From positions 38,253 to 102,252 of the forward strand of contig CAYNPY010000002.1 in NCBI GenBank assembly GCA_964399195.1: DNA of 64,000 nt. The letters run 5' to 3'. A model generated the notes under the pieces. It saw only the letters and a program-made list of their open reading frames with translations, did no database searches and was not told the DNA's origin. Positions 1 through 7,966 of this stretch are shown piece by piece. Made by a program: the position numbers and the translations under genes. This stretch comes from CAINDZ01 sp964399195 (GTDB lineage: Bacteria; Krumholzibacteriota; Krumholzibacteriia; LZORAL124-64-63). The first letter of the stretch is position 1; each line of letters starts with the position of its first letter.

Positions 1-35
1 GGGTCGCCGCGGCGGCGAAGGAGGCGCACCGATGA
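1..35 (+). CDS. 3' end of an upstream gene (partial)
   Basis: A reading frame open from the window edge ends with TGA at 33-35 and would encode the tail VAAAAKEAHR. The stop overlaps the gatD start codon in an ATGA arrangement, which is the usual sign of translational coupling. GatE would be the expected operon partner of GatD, but ten residues are too few to identify it. Calling this a gene rests only on the overlap geometry. Confidence 0.35.
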   Translation, partial: VAAAAKEAHR

Positions 36-1429
36 GCAACGTCAGCGACAACGGCGAGTTCAAGGGCTACCGCCCCCCCACGCTGGACCTGCTGCGCGCC
101 CAGGGGGCGCCGGTCTGGAGCGAAGCCACGCTGCACACCTCGCGCGGCGACTTCACCGGGTTGATCCTGCCGCGCAGCGAGACGGCCGACGCCGACCACA
201 TCGTGCTGAAGCTGGAGACCGGCTACAACATCGGCGTCCGCCACGACACCGTGCGCCGCATCACCGTGCACGGCCGCAAGGAGGCGCGCTACCAGATCCC
301 GGAGCGCCAGTTCCCCCACGACCCCGGCAAGCCGCGCGTGAAGCTGCTGGGCACCGGCGGCACCATCGCCAGCCGGCTGGACTACCGCACCGGCGCGGTG
401 ATCCCCGCCTTCAGCCCCGGCGAGCTGTACGGCTCGGTGCCGGAGCTGGCCGACATCTGCAACATGGAGACCGAGAAGCTCTACGGCGTCTTCTCGGAGA
501 ACATGGGACCCGAGCAGTGGATGGGGACGGCGCGCGCCATCGCCGCCGAGGTGGAGAAGGGCGTCGCCGGCATCGTGGTCGGGCACGGCACCGACACCAT
601 GCACCACACCGCGGCGGCGCTCAGCTTCATGCTGCAGGACCTGCCGGTGCCCGTGGTCATGGTCGGCAGCCAGCGCAGCAGCGACCGGCCCAGCTCCGAC
701 GCCGCCATCAACCTGATGAACGCCACGCGCACCGCCGCCACCTCCGACATCGCCGAGGTGATGGTCTGCATGTTCGGCCCCACCAGCGACGAATACGGCC
801 TGCTGCACCGCGGCACGCGCGTGCGCAAGATGCACAGCAGCTACCGGTCCACGTTCCGCACGCTCAGCGACATCCCGCTGGCCAAGGTCGACGCCGGCGG
901 CGTCACGCCGCTGCGCGACGACTACCGCCGGCGCACCGTGGCCCGCAAGGTGGACCTGAAGGCCGTCTTCGACGACCGCGTCTCGCTGGTCTACTACTAC
1001 CCGAACATGAAGCGCGACATCATCGACTCGCTGATCGACAACGGCTACAAGGGCATCGTCATCGCGGGCACGGGACTGGGCCACGTGAACAAGCCGCTGT
1101 ACCCGACGCTGGACCGCGCGCGCGCCGCCGGCGTGCACGTCTACATGACCGTGCAGACGCTGTGGGGCTACGTGCAGATGTACGTCTATGAGACGGGGCG
1201 CGAGCTGATGGAACTGGGCGTGATCCCCGCGGCCAACATGCTGCCGGAGGTCGCGTACGTGAAGCTGGGCTGGGCGCTGGGCCAGTCGGACGATGCGGCC
1301 GAAGTCCGGCGCCTGATGCTGACGCCCGTCAACGGCGAGATCACCGACCGCGAGCCGCACGACGGCTACCTGGTGCTGCAGGGAGGCAGCCCGGAGGTGT
1401 CGGACTTCATCTCTTCCCACTGGAAGTAG
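32..1429 (+). CDS. gatD: Glutamyl-tRNA(Gln) amidotransferase subunit D, archaeal GatD type
   Basis: 465 aa. GatD is the L-asparaginase-like subunit of the GatDE amidotransferase. It frees ammonia from Gln or Asn so that GatE can convert Glu-tRNA(Gln) to Gln-tRNA(Gln) in the cytoplasm. An N-terminal small beta-barrel-like segment (about residues 35-80, with RGDFTGLILPR) precedes the asparaginase fold, and this extension separates GatD from ordinary L-asparaginases. The first threonine loop is LGTGGTIASR at 106-115 and the second is GHGTDTMHHT at 184-193. The long block GSQRSSDRPSSDAAINL and the segment HRGTRVRKMHSSYRSTFR are typical of GatD. The start is fixed by AAGGAGG at 18-24. GatD is known mainly from archaea, so its presence next to clearly bacterial genes is unusual. 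Confidence 0.9.
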   Translation: MSNVSDNGEFKGYRPPTLDLLRAQGAPVWSEATLHTSRGDFTGLILPRSETADADHIVLKLETGYNIGVRHDTVRRITVHGRKEARYQIPERQFPHDPGKPRVKLLGTGGTIASRLDYRTGAVIPAFSPGELYGSVPELADICNMETEKLYGVFSENMGPEQWMGTARAIAAEVEKGVAGIVVGHGTDTMHHTAAALSFMLQDLPVPVVMVGSQRSSDRPSSDAAINLMNATRTAATSDIAEVMVCMFGPTSDEYGLLHRGTRVRKMHSSYRSTFRTLSDIPLAKVDAGGVTPLRDDYRRRTVARKVDLKAVFDDRVSLVYYYPNMKRDIIDSLIDNGYKGIVIAGTGLGHVNKPLYPTLDRARAAGVHVYMTVQTLWGYVQMYVYETGRELMELGVIPAANMLPEVAYVKLGWALGQSDDAAEVRRLMLTPVNGEITDREPHDGYLVLQGGSPEVSDFISSHWK

Positions 1430-1447
1430 GCGCGGCGAAGCCGCTGG

Positions 1448-3523
1448 TCAGCGGACCACCGTGAACTTGCGCACCGAGCGGCGGCCGCCCAGTTCCAGCG
1501 TCGCCCAGTACACGCCCGACGCCACGCGCGCCCCGCGGGCGTCGCGCACGTCCCAGCCGACCTCGTTCAGCCCGGCCTGGCCGGACGGCAGGTCGCGCGC
1601 GAAGACCGTCGCGCCGCGGGCGTCGAGGATCGCCAGCCGGCCGGGCCGCGCCGTCTCCAGCCAGTAGCGCAGCACGATCCAGCCGCCCCGCGAGGGGTTC
1701 GGGAAGGCCGACTGCAGGCCCTCGGCGAGCAGACCCTCGCCCAGCGGCGTCCACAGCAGCCAGCGGTCGGGATCCAGTTCGGCCCCGCTGACCGCCGACT
1801 CGAACTCGAACGTCGCGGCGGCCGCGGCGCCTGCCAGGCGCAGCGAGACGTCCCGGGGGCCCTGCGCGGTCGCCACGCGGATGGGGTACACGTTGGCGAA
1901 GAGCGGCTGCTGGTGCTGCGACAGCGACACCCGCAGGCGCGTGCCGGGCCCGGCGTCGCCGTCCTCGACCGCAAAGCGGGCGGCGATCCGGGGCAGTTCC
2001 GTGCTTTCCAGGTACGGCCAGAGGAACGGGCCCAGGTCCTCCCCCGCCAGCGTCGAGGCCAGGGCCAGGAACTCCGTCGTCGTCACGTTGCCGCCGGGGC
2101 GCCCGCCGCCGTCCGCCCATTGCCGGACCAGGTCGAAGAAGACGGCGTCGCCCAGGCGACCGCGCAGCATGTGCACGATCCAGGCGCCCTTGTCGTAGAT
2201 CACGCGCCCCGGGAACACCGGCACCGGGTCGTGGACGGGGCCCTGCTGCTCCCACTCGGCCTCGTTGCGCGCTTCGGCCATGAACGCGTGGTAGGCCGCG
2301 ACCCCGCCGGTGTGCTCGGCCCAGAGGGCCTCGCTGTAGGTGGCGAACCCCTCGTTCAGCCAGATGTCGGCCCAGGTGGCCGGCGTCAGGCTGTCGCCGA
2401 ACCACTGGTGCGCCAGCTCGTGCATCACGAGCCAGGCGCCCGAGCCGTCGCCGTCCAGCGCCACCGAGCCGATCGAGGTGACCGTCTGGTGCTCCATGGC
2501 GCCGGGCCAGATGAACTCGGCGTGGCCGTACTTCTCGCCGGCGAAGGGGTAGGGGCCGAAACGCGTCTCGGCCACGTCCATCATCTCGCACAGCGGCGCG
2601 AATTCGACCGCGGCGTCGGCCGCGTCCTCGGGGAACACCCAGTTGCGCAGCGGCACCGCGGTGCCGCCCGAGGTGAGGCACTCCGACTGCAGCAGCACGT
2701 GGTTGCCGACGACCACCGACACCAGGTAGGACGCGATCGGGTACGCCTCGCGCCAGCGCCAGCGGTTGCGACCGGCGCCCGCCGCCTCGACGCCCAGGAG
2801 CGCGCCGTTGGAGACGGCGACCAGCGTGTCGGGCACGGTGAGCGCCAGCGAGACCAGGAACTTGTCGCCGGGCTTGTCCTTGCAGGGCCACCACGACTGC
2901 GCGTACGCCGGCTGGCTCATGCTGGCGATCAGCGGCACGGTCTCCTGCGGCCTGTTGATGTCGGGCACGCGGTCGCGGAACATCAGCCCGCGGTTGAGCG
3001 CCGGCAACAGCGGGCGGCCGCCGTAGCGGACGGTGAACGAGTCGACCTGGCCGTCGGCCAGCGCCGCCGGCAGCGTCACCGTCAGCGTGTCGCCGGCGTG
3101 CGCGAACGGCAGGCTGCCGGAAGCATGGTCGACGCCCGCCACCGTGAGCGTCGTGCGCAGGTCGCAGGTGATGTCGCGCAGGCCGGCGCGCCTGGCTGAG
3201 AAGACCATCGCCACGGCGCCGTCGACGGTCCGCTCCGCGGGATCCAGCGCCAGGTCCAGGTCGCAGCGCAGCATGTCGTAGAAGTCGCTGTTGGCCGCGG
3301 CGTCGCCGAAGGCGCCGTTGTGGCCCTCGTCCGCGGCGCCCGCGACCGGCTCGATCAGGGACTTGGCGGCCTGGAATTCCGCGCGCGTCAACCCCGGGTG
3401 CACGGGCGCGCGGCGGTCCGGCGCGGCGTCCGCCGCCGTCGCGGTCGCCAGGACCAGCAACAGGGTCCGTGCCTGCGTGAGGAGCGATGACGGGCGGCAG
3501 CGGGTCGGCAGCAGGTTCATCAT
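1448..3523 (-). CDS. Secreted M1-family zinc metallopeptidase with C-terminal FlgD-like/sorting domain
   Basis: 691 aa. This is an aminopeptidase-N-like gluzincin. The exopeptidase motif appears as GAMEHQT (341-347), the zinc motif HELAH at 368-372, and the third zinc ligand is the Glu of NEGFATY (E391), 18 residues after the second His as the family requires. A signal peptide is likely (hydrophobic LLLVLATATAADA near residues 21-33). The last 90 or so residues contain FPNPSRGG, then GWDVRDARGARVASGVYWATLELGGRRS. This is the FlgD-like beta-sandwich tail found on many secreted FCB-group enzymes. It is convergent with gatD 18 bp away. The tandem ATG at 3523/3520 follows AGGATCGG. A paralogue lies at 33.9-35.9 kb. 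The exact substrate is unknown. Confidence 0.88.
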   Translation of the reverse strand: MMNLLPTRCRPSSLLTQARTLLLVLATATAADAAPDRRAPVHPGLTRAEFQAAKSLIEPVAGAADEGHNGAFGDAAANSDFYDMLRCDLDLALDPAERTVDGAVAMVFSARRAGLRDITCDLRTTLTVAGVDHASGSLPFAHAGDTLTVTLPAALADGQVDSFTVRYGGRPLLPALNRGLMFRDRVPDINRPQETVPLIASMSQPAYAQSWWPCKDKPGDKFLVSLALTVPDTLVAVSNGALLGVEAAGAGRNRWRWREAYPIASYLVSVVVGNHVLLQSECLTSGGTAVPLRNWVFPEDAADAAVEFAPLCEMMDVAETRFGPYPFAGEKYGHAEFIWPGAMEHQTVTSIGSVALDGDGSGAWLVMHELAHQWFGDSLTPATWADIWLNEGFATYSEALWAEHTGGVAAYHAFMAEARNEAEWEQQGPVHDPVPVFPGRVIYDKGAWIVHMLRGRLGDAVFFDLVRQWADGGGRPGGNVTTTEFLALASTLAGEDLGPFLWPYLESTELPRIAARFAVEDGDAGPGTRLRVSLSQHQQPLFANVYPIRVATAQGPRDVSLRLAGAAAAATFEFESAVSGAELDPDRWLLWTPLGEGLLAEGLQSAFPNPSRGGWIVLRYWLETARPGRLAILDARGATVFARDLPSGQAGLNEVGWDVRDARGARVASGVYWATLELGGRRSVRKFTVVR

Positions 3524-3554
3524 CGTCCGATCCTATCACGCCCGCGGGGCGCCG

Positions 3555-4487
3555 TCACTCGACGATGCGCGCGCCCGCCGGCACCGAGGCGGTGATCCAG
3601 GCCCCGCCGCCGATCACCGCGCCGGCGCCGATCTGCGTGGCGCCGCCGAGGATGGTGGCGTTCGCGTAGATGGTGACGCCGTCGCCGATCGTCGGGTGCC
3701 GCCGGCCGCCCTTGACCAGCGAGCCGTCGGGATTGCGCGGGAAGCTCAGCGCGCCCAGCGTGACGCCCTGGTAGACCTTGACCCCGGCGCCGATGCGCGT
3801 GGTCTCGCCGATCACGACGCCGGTGCCGTGGTCGATGAAGAAGGCCGGCCCGATCACGGCCCCCGGATGGATGTCGATGCCGGTCTGCCGGTGGGCCCAC
3901 TCGCTGAGCATGCGCGGCAGCAGGGGCACGCCCAGCCCGTGCAGCGGGTGGGCCAGGCGGTGGACGGCCACCGCCAGCAGACCGGGATAGCAGAGGATCA
4001 CTTCCTCGCGGGAGCGCGCCGCCGGGTCACCCTCGAACGCCGCCTGCACGTCGCCGGCGGCCAGCTCCCGCACGGCGGGCAGCTGCCGCAGGTAGTCCAG
4101 GGCCAGCCGGCGGGCGGCCGCCGCGTAGCGGTCGCTGTCCGGCCCGTCGTCCGCCGCCAGTTCCGGCGGGGGGTTCCAGAGCTCCTCGCACCGGCTGCCC
4201 CGGCGGTGGCAGAAGCGGAAGATGTCCGCCATGACGCCCGCCAGGGTCCGGCTCACGTCGTCCAGGCGCCCGCCCAGCTGCAGCTCCAGATCCGCTCCCG
4301 GCGGCACCGGGGCGCCGTGGTAGCCCGGGAACACCAGGGCCAGCAGGTCCCCGAGAAGCCGCTCGATGACCGCCGGCGACGGCAGATCCTCCCGCCCGGC
4401 GCGGTTCAGGACCTCCAGGCGGCGATAGCTGTCGGCCAGCGCCCCGGCCAGCTCCCGCAGGCGCCCGCCCCGTTCCGCTTCGGTCAC
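3555..4487 (-). CDS. cysE: Serine O-acetyltransferase
   Basis: 310 aa. It acetylates L-serine with acetyl-CoA, the first step of cysteine synthesis. The C-terminal half is a left-handed parallel beta-helix of hexapeptide repeats. It starts at TGIDIHPGAVIGPAFFIDHG, with the conserved DHGTGVVIGET active-site segment, and continues to GGATQIGAGAVIGGGAWI. The helical N-terminal half (LADSYRRLEVLNR onward) is the oligomerisation region. I chose the GTG at 4487 because AGGAGGGG lies 5 bases upstream. The frame stays open upstream, but that part (low complexity, Arg/Gly-rich) does not look coded. The length suits the long SAT/EpsC-like subgroup. Confidence 0.88.
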   Translation of the reverse strand: MTEAERGGRLRELAGALADSYRRLEVLNRAGREDLPSPAVIERLLGDLLALVFPGYHGAPVPPGADLELQLGGRLDDVSRTLAGVMADIFRFCHRRGSRCEELWNPPPELAADDGPDSDRYAAAARRLALDYLRQLPAVRELAAGDVQAAFEGDPAARSREEVILCYPGLLAVAVHRLAHPLHGLGVPLLPRMLSEWAHRQTGIDIHPGAVIGPAFFIDHGTGVVIGETTRIGAGVKVYQGVTLGALSFPRNPDGSLVKGGRRHPTIGDGVTIYANATILGGATQIGAGAVIGGGAWITASVPAGARIVE

Positions 4488-4745
4488 GCGATCCCCTCCT
4501 GCCGCGCCCGGATGGTCGCGGCGCGGCCGGCAAGATACGTCCGCCGGGCGCCCCCCTGCCAGCGGCGCCCGCCCGCGGCGCCCCGTGGCCCGGCCGCCCG
4601 CCGGGGCTTGCCAGCGCCCGTGTTCGGTCGCATCCTGTCGGGACGGTTTCCGCCGGAACCCGCCCGGCCCGACCGGGGTATGCACCGGGTCCGCCGCCCG
4701 TCAGGCGAGCGGCCGGTCCCACCCATCCAACCGGAGAGTTCGCGC

Positions 4746-5750
4746 ATGCGCCGCCTGCTGCCGATCCTGTTCCTGCTGGCCGCCCTGGTCGCGGCCGGCG
4801 CGGCCACGGCCCAGTCGATCAAGCTCGAGCCGACGTTCCTCGACTTCGGCAAGATGAAGCAGATGGAGACCCGCACCACGAAGGTGAAGATCACCAACGT
4901 CGGCGCCGGGCTGCTGGTCATCGAGAACGTGCAGGCGGACTGCGGCTGCACGGTGCCCGAACTCCAGGTCAAGGCGCTGAAAGCCGGCGAGTCGACCGAC
5001 CTGACCGTCCACTTCGACAGCAAGACGTTCAGCGGCCCGGTCCACAAGCTGGTCAAGATCACATCCAACGATCCGGACCGCCGCCTGGTCGAGCTGCCCC
5101 TGTCGGCGGAGGTCCGCGCCGTGCTCCTGATCGATCCCGTCAGCGAGCGCGTCGGCTTCAGCAGCGGGTTCCTGGGCGAAGTGGCGTCGCGCACGGTGAC
5201 CTTCACGGCCCCGGACGTGGCGCTCAAGCTGCAGGCCGACAAGACGCAGAAGGGCCTGTTCGACGTGAAGGTGACCAATGGCGTGGGCGGGGATCCGCAC
5301 AAGTCGCAGTTGGAGATCATTCGCCCGGCGCGCATGAAGGTGGGCCAGCACGACGACGTGGTGCGGGTCGCGACCAACGTCCCGGAACGTCCCACGATCG
5401 ACATCAGCATGCGCGCGGCGGTCACCGCCGAACTCAGCGCGACTCCCGAGGTGGTCAGCTTCCTCTACCGGCCGACGTTCGACCAGAGCGTGAAGGTCTT
5501 CGCGGCCAAGCCGCCATTCGATTTCAAGGTCACCAAGGCGGAGATCGACCTGCCCGAGATCAAGCTCGAGGTCGTCGAGACCGTGCCTCGCCAGGAGACG
5601 CACATCAAGCTCACGGGCAAGCCCATCCCCGCTTCCGATCCGCGGGTCGCCGCCGCCAAGGGACGCATCACCGGCACCCTGCGCATCCATACGAACCTGA
5701 AGTCCGTGCCCCTCATCGAGGTGCCGGTCTCCTACATGGTCCGGATGTAG
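4746..5750 (+). CDS. DUF1573 domain exported protein
   Basis: 334 aa. A signal peptide (MRRLLPILFLLAALVAAGAATAQ) is followed by repeated Ig-like DUF1573 modules. The first contains LEPTFLDFGKMKQMETRTTKVKITN and the hallmark DCGCTVPEL, with two cysteines in CGC. Later modules cover roughly residues 120-220 and 225-334. DUF1573 proteins are periplasmic or surface proteins of unclear biochemistry, often next to redox or thioredoxin-like genes. Here the gene is followed 3 bp later by a rhodanese-like protein and then by a MauE-like membrane protein, which suggests a periplasmic thiol or sulfur-carrier role (inference). The start follows CCGGAGAG. Confidence 0.8.
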   Translation: MRRLLPILFLLAALVAAGAATAQSIKLEPTFLDFGKMKQMETRTTKVKITNVGAGLLVIENVQADCGCTVPELQVKALKAGESTDLTVHFDSKTFSGPVHKLVKITSNDPDRRLVELPLSAEVRAVLLIDPVSERVGFSSGFLGEVASRTVTFTAPDVALKLQADKTQKGLFDVKVTNGVGGDPHKSQLEIIRPARMKVGQHDDVVRVATNVPERPTIDISMRAAVTAELSATPEVVSFLYRPTFDQSVKVFAAKPPFDFKVTKAEIDLPEIKLEVVETVPRQETHIKLTGKPIPASDPRVAAAKGRITGTLRIHTNLKSVPLIEVPVSYMVRM

Positions 5751-5753
5751 CCG

Positions 5754-6287
5754 ATGGCCCGCCCCTGGTCCGGCGCCGCCAGCCCCGCCGCGCCGCCGCC
5801 CCTGCGGGTGGCCGCGCGCCAAGCGCTCGTCCTGCTGCTGCTGGCGGTCGCGCTGGCGGGCGCGCGCTGGGCCGCCTGGCCGCCCCGGCTGCCGCTGGCG
5901 GCGGACGCCGCCGACTACGAGCTGGACCTGAGCGCGCCGCTGGTCGAGGTGGCCCAGGCGCAGCGCTACTTCGAGGAAGGCGCGCACCTGTTCATCGACA
6001 CGCGCGACTACGGACCCGCCGCGTCCGAGGCCGTGCCGGGCGCCTTCACGCTGCGGCCGGAAGCGTTCGACGACGACCTGCTGGCGCTGCTCGACATCGT
6101 CGGCCCGCAGGAGCGGCTGGTGCTCTACGGCGACGGCAACCTGGCGCTGGCGAACAACGTCGCCGCCCGCCTCAAGCAGCGCGGTTACGAGAACGTGGAA
6201 CTGCTCAAGGGCGGGCTGGACGCGTGGCGCGCGGGCGGGGGACCGGTCTCGCCGCGCCAGCCGGCCGCGGAAGCGGAGGCCCCGTGA
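5754..6287 (+). CDS. Membrane-anchored rhodanese-fold protein lacking the catalytic Cys
   Basis: 177 aa. One N-terminal hydrophobic segment (about 23-40) is followed by a rhodanese fold facing the periplasm. Recognisable elements are FIDTRDYGPAASEAVPGAF, corresponding to the D-x-R element, and the C-terminal GYENVELLKGGLDAWRAGG. In active rhodaneses the loop after the RLVLY strand reads CxxGxR. Here it is YGDGNLA (125-131), so the persulfide-forming cysteine is replaced by Gly. The protein is therefore expected to bind rather than transfer sulfur, or to be a structural partner. The stop overlaps the next start by one base (TGATG). Confidence 0.75.
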   Translation: MARPWSGAASPAAPPPLRVAARQALVLLLLAVALAGARWAAWPPRLPLAADAADYELDLSAPLVEVAQAQRYFEEGAHLFIDTRDYGPAASEAVPGAFTLRPEAFDDDLLALLDIVGPQERLVLYGDGNLALANNVAARLKQRGYENVELLKGGLDAWRAGGGPVSPRQPAAEAEAP

Positions 6288-6715
6288 TGCGTTGGGTGTC
6301 GCTGGCCTGCCGCCTGCTGGTCGGCGGCGTCTTCATCTGGGCCTCGCTGGACAAGCTGGCCCACCCCGCCGAGTTCGCCAAGGCGATCCACCACTACCGG
6401 CTGGTGCCGTACGCGCTGCTGCACCCGTCCGCGCTGCTCCTGCCGGCGCTCGAGCTGGTGGCGGGACTCGCGCTGGTGGCCGGCTGGCGGCGCCGGGGCG
6501 CCGCGCTGCTGTGCGCGGTCATGCTGGTGGTGTTCATCGCCGCGATCGCCAGCGCGCTGGTGCGCGGGCTGGACATCAGCTGCGGCTGCTTCGACACCGA
6601 CGGCGGCCATGCCGTGGGCCTGGACCTGCTGTGGCGCGACGTGCTGCTGCTGGTGGCCTGCCTGCCGCCGCTGCTGGGGCGGCGCTGCGGCCCGGGACTG
6701 GACCGCGAGCGCTGA
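6287..6715 (+). CDS. MauE/DoxX-like four-helix membrane protein
   Basis: 142 aa. Four hydrophobic helices are visible: about 5-22, 43-65, 70-92 and 112-130. The loop after helix 3 carries ISCGCFDT, a conserved cysteine pair in MauE-type proteins that are proposed to support disulfide formation in exported partners. It follows the rhodanese-fold gene with a 1-bp overlap, so DUF1573, rhodanese-like and MauE-like genes form one cotranscribed trio. The MauE role is known only for methylamine dehydrogenase maturation; its activity here is inferred from family and context. Confidence 0.75.
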   Translation: MRWVSLACRLLVGGVFIWASLDKLAHPAEFAKAIHHYRLVPYALLHPSALLLPALELVAGLALVAGWRRRGAALLCAVMLVVFIAAIASALVRGLDISCGCFDTDGGHAVGLDLLWRDVLLLVACLPPLLGRRCGPGLDRER

Positions 6716-6738
6716 GGAGAATCCGCACCGATTCGCGG

Positions 6739-6755
6739 CCGATTCGCATAATCGG
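6739..6755. promoter_or_regulatory. Inverted repeat upstream of the ferredoxin promoter
   Basis: CCGATT-CGCAT-AATCGG is a perfect 6-bp inverted repeat. Its left arm is also the second copy of a direct repeat (CCGATTCGC at 6728-6736 and 6739-6747, 11 bp apart). It lies about 45 bp before the -35 element, a typical activator position. No regulator is identified. Confidence 0.35.
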
Positions 6756-6800
6756 TTGCAAACGCTGGGCTTGAGCCGGCAATTGAGAACCAAGGTCAAT

Positions 6801-6829
6801 TTGACAGAGCAGGTTCAAGGCGTCATTAT
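6801..6829 (+). promoter_or_regulatory. Sigma-70-like promoter for the ferredoxin gene
   Basis: TTGACA (6801-6806), a 17-bp spacer, then CATTAT (6824-6829). The region is clearly richer in A+T than its surroundings. The predicted start lies about 55 bases before the ferredoxin ATG. Confidence 0.6.
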
Positions 6830-6890
6830 TCCCGCGTAAACCGCCGCCCCCCGGGTGCGGCGCCGGAAACGTCCCCCAGGAGGATGAGCG

Positions 6891-7070
6891 ATGCCCGCCA
6901 TTGTCGATAAGAGCCTCTGCAACGCGTGCGAATCCTGCATCGAAGCCTGCCCGACCGAAGTGATCTCGATGGTCGACGGCAAGGCCTGGGTCAACCCCGA
7001 GGAGTGCATCGACTGCGAGGCGTGCATCGATGCCTGCCCCGAGGACGCCATCAGCATGGTGGACGCCTGA
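6891..7070 (+). CDS. 2[4Fe-4S] bacterial-type ferredoxin
   Basis: 59 aa, short but unmistakable. Two classic cluster motifs occur in pseudo-twofold repeat: CNACESCIEACP (C10, C13, C16, C20) and CIDCEACIDACP (C39, C42, C45, C49). It is a low-potential electron carrier in the cytoplasm. The start follows AGGAGGA by 7 bases. It is a single-gene unit, with its own promoter upstream and a strong hairpin terminator 34 bp downstream. The acidic composition and minimal loop between clusters fit clostridial-type ferredoxins, which often serve pyruvate or 2-oxoacid oxidoreductases or hydrogenases. No such partner is in this window. Confidence 0.95.
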   Translation: MPAIVDKSLCNACESCIEACPTEVISMVDGKAWVNPEECIDCEACIDACPEDAISMVDA

Positions 7071-7103
7071 GCGGCGCCTGCGCCCGCATCTGAGCGATCG
7101 TGA

Positions 7104-7137
7104 AGAGGGCGCCCCCGCGGGGCGCCCTCTTTCGCTT
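7104..7137 (+). terminator. Intrinsic terminator after ferredoxin
   Basis: A perfect 12-bp stem (7104-7115 with 7119-7130), a 3-base loop, then TTTCGCTT. It sits between convergent genes (ferredoxin and ybjQ-like) and could act on both strands, although the minus-strand tail (TTCACG) is weaker. Confidence 0.85.
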
Positions 7138-7164
7138 CCGGACCGCGGTCGCTCCGGGCGGCCG

Positions 7165-7497
7165 TCAGATGTCCTCGATCACGACGGCGGTGCCGTAGGC
7201 CAGCAGCTCGGCGGCGTGCTCCATCATCTCGGCCGAGGCGAAGCGCATCCCGACCACCGCGTTGGCCCCGTTGGCCTGCGCCTGCGCGATCATGCGGTCG
7301 AGCGCCTCCTCGCGGCACTCGGCGATCATCTTCGTGTACTCGGAGATCTCGCCTCCGACCAGGTTCTTCAGCCCGGCCAGGATGTCGCGCCCCACCGAGC
7401 GGGACCGGATGGTGTTGCCGCGCACCAGGCCGATGGTCCGGACGATGCGCTTGCCAGCGACCTGCTCGGTCGTCGTGACGATGATGGGATCCCGCAC
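7165..7497 (-). CDS. YbjQ/UPF0145 family protein
   Basis: 110 aa, the full length of the family. Conserved features are an opening strand IIVTTTEQVAGKRI, the G-L-V-RGNTIRSRSVGRDI segment, LVGGEISEYTKM, a helix with AREEALDRMIAQA-like spacing and ANAVVGMRF. Family members are small pentameric proteins once called heavy-metal-binding; their function is not established. The GTG start follows GAGGAGG. It lies 10 bp after the anti-sigma gene and is probably in the same transcript, which could make it a target or modulator of that regulon. Confidence 0.85.
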   Translation of the reverse strand: MRDPIIVTTTEQVAGKRIVRTIGLVRGNTIRSRSVGRDILAGLKNLVGGEISEYTKMIAECREEALDRMIAQAQANGANAVVGMRFASAEMMEHAAELLAYGTAVVIEDI

Positions 7498-7507
7498 GGA
7501 CGCCTCC

Positions 7508-7966
7508 TCAACGGACGATATCGTCGTATCGCGTGTGTCGACGCGCGAACAGCCGTTCGCGCAGCACCGAGACCAGCAGCACGGTCAGTCCCGCCGCCCC
7601 GGCCGCCAGGGCCAGCTTGACCAGCAGCGGCAGTTCTGCGGCAAGGATCGCGCGGCCGGCCTGCCAGAGCGCCCAGCCGCCGACGACCGCGATGCCGGCG
7701 ACCATCAGCACCCAGCCCACGGAGCGCTCGGTGCGGTTGTAGGCGCCTTCCCAGAACGCTTCCCAGTCCTCCGGCGGCGCCTCGCGCAGGCGCAGTCCGG
7801 CCGCGGCGCGGTTGAACGCGCGCAGGCGCTCCACCTCGCGGCGGGCCTCGGCGCTGGCGGCCAGGTGGGCCTCGACGCGGGCGAGGTCGTCGCCCTCCAG
7901 TTCGCCGTCGACGTAGGCGGACAGCAGGGGCGCGTCGCGCTCGGGATCGAAGGGCCGGCCGCTCAT
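7508..7966 (-). CDS. Membrane anti-sigma factor (zinc-less)
   Basis: 152 aa. The N-terminal helical anti-sigma domain reads LLSAYVDGELEGDDLARVEAHLAAS, then SAEARREVERLRAFN. This is the zf-HC2/ASD pattern, but the His-x3-Cys-x2-Cys zinc ligands are absent. Two hydrophobic segments follow (about 80-100 and 115-135). The start codon overlaps the sigma-factor stop (ATGA), which is the standard sigma/anti-sigma arrangement. The lack of zinc ligands argues against a thiol-redox switch of the ZAS type, leaving proteolysis or an envelope signal as the likely release mechanism (inference). Confidence 0.8.
   Translation of the reverse strand: MSGRPFDPERDAPLLSAYVDGELEGDDLARVEAHLAASAEARREVERLRAFNRAAAGLRLREAPPEDWEAFWEGAYNRTERSVGWVLMVAGIAVVGGWALWQAGRAILAAELPLLVKLALAAGAAGLTVLLVSVLRERLFARRHTRYDDIVR

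Noticed and set aside
3291..4745. Long plus-strand extension upstream of the DUF1573 gene
   Set aside because: It runs antisense to cysE and lacks homology; the signal peptide and SD place the start at 4746.
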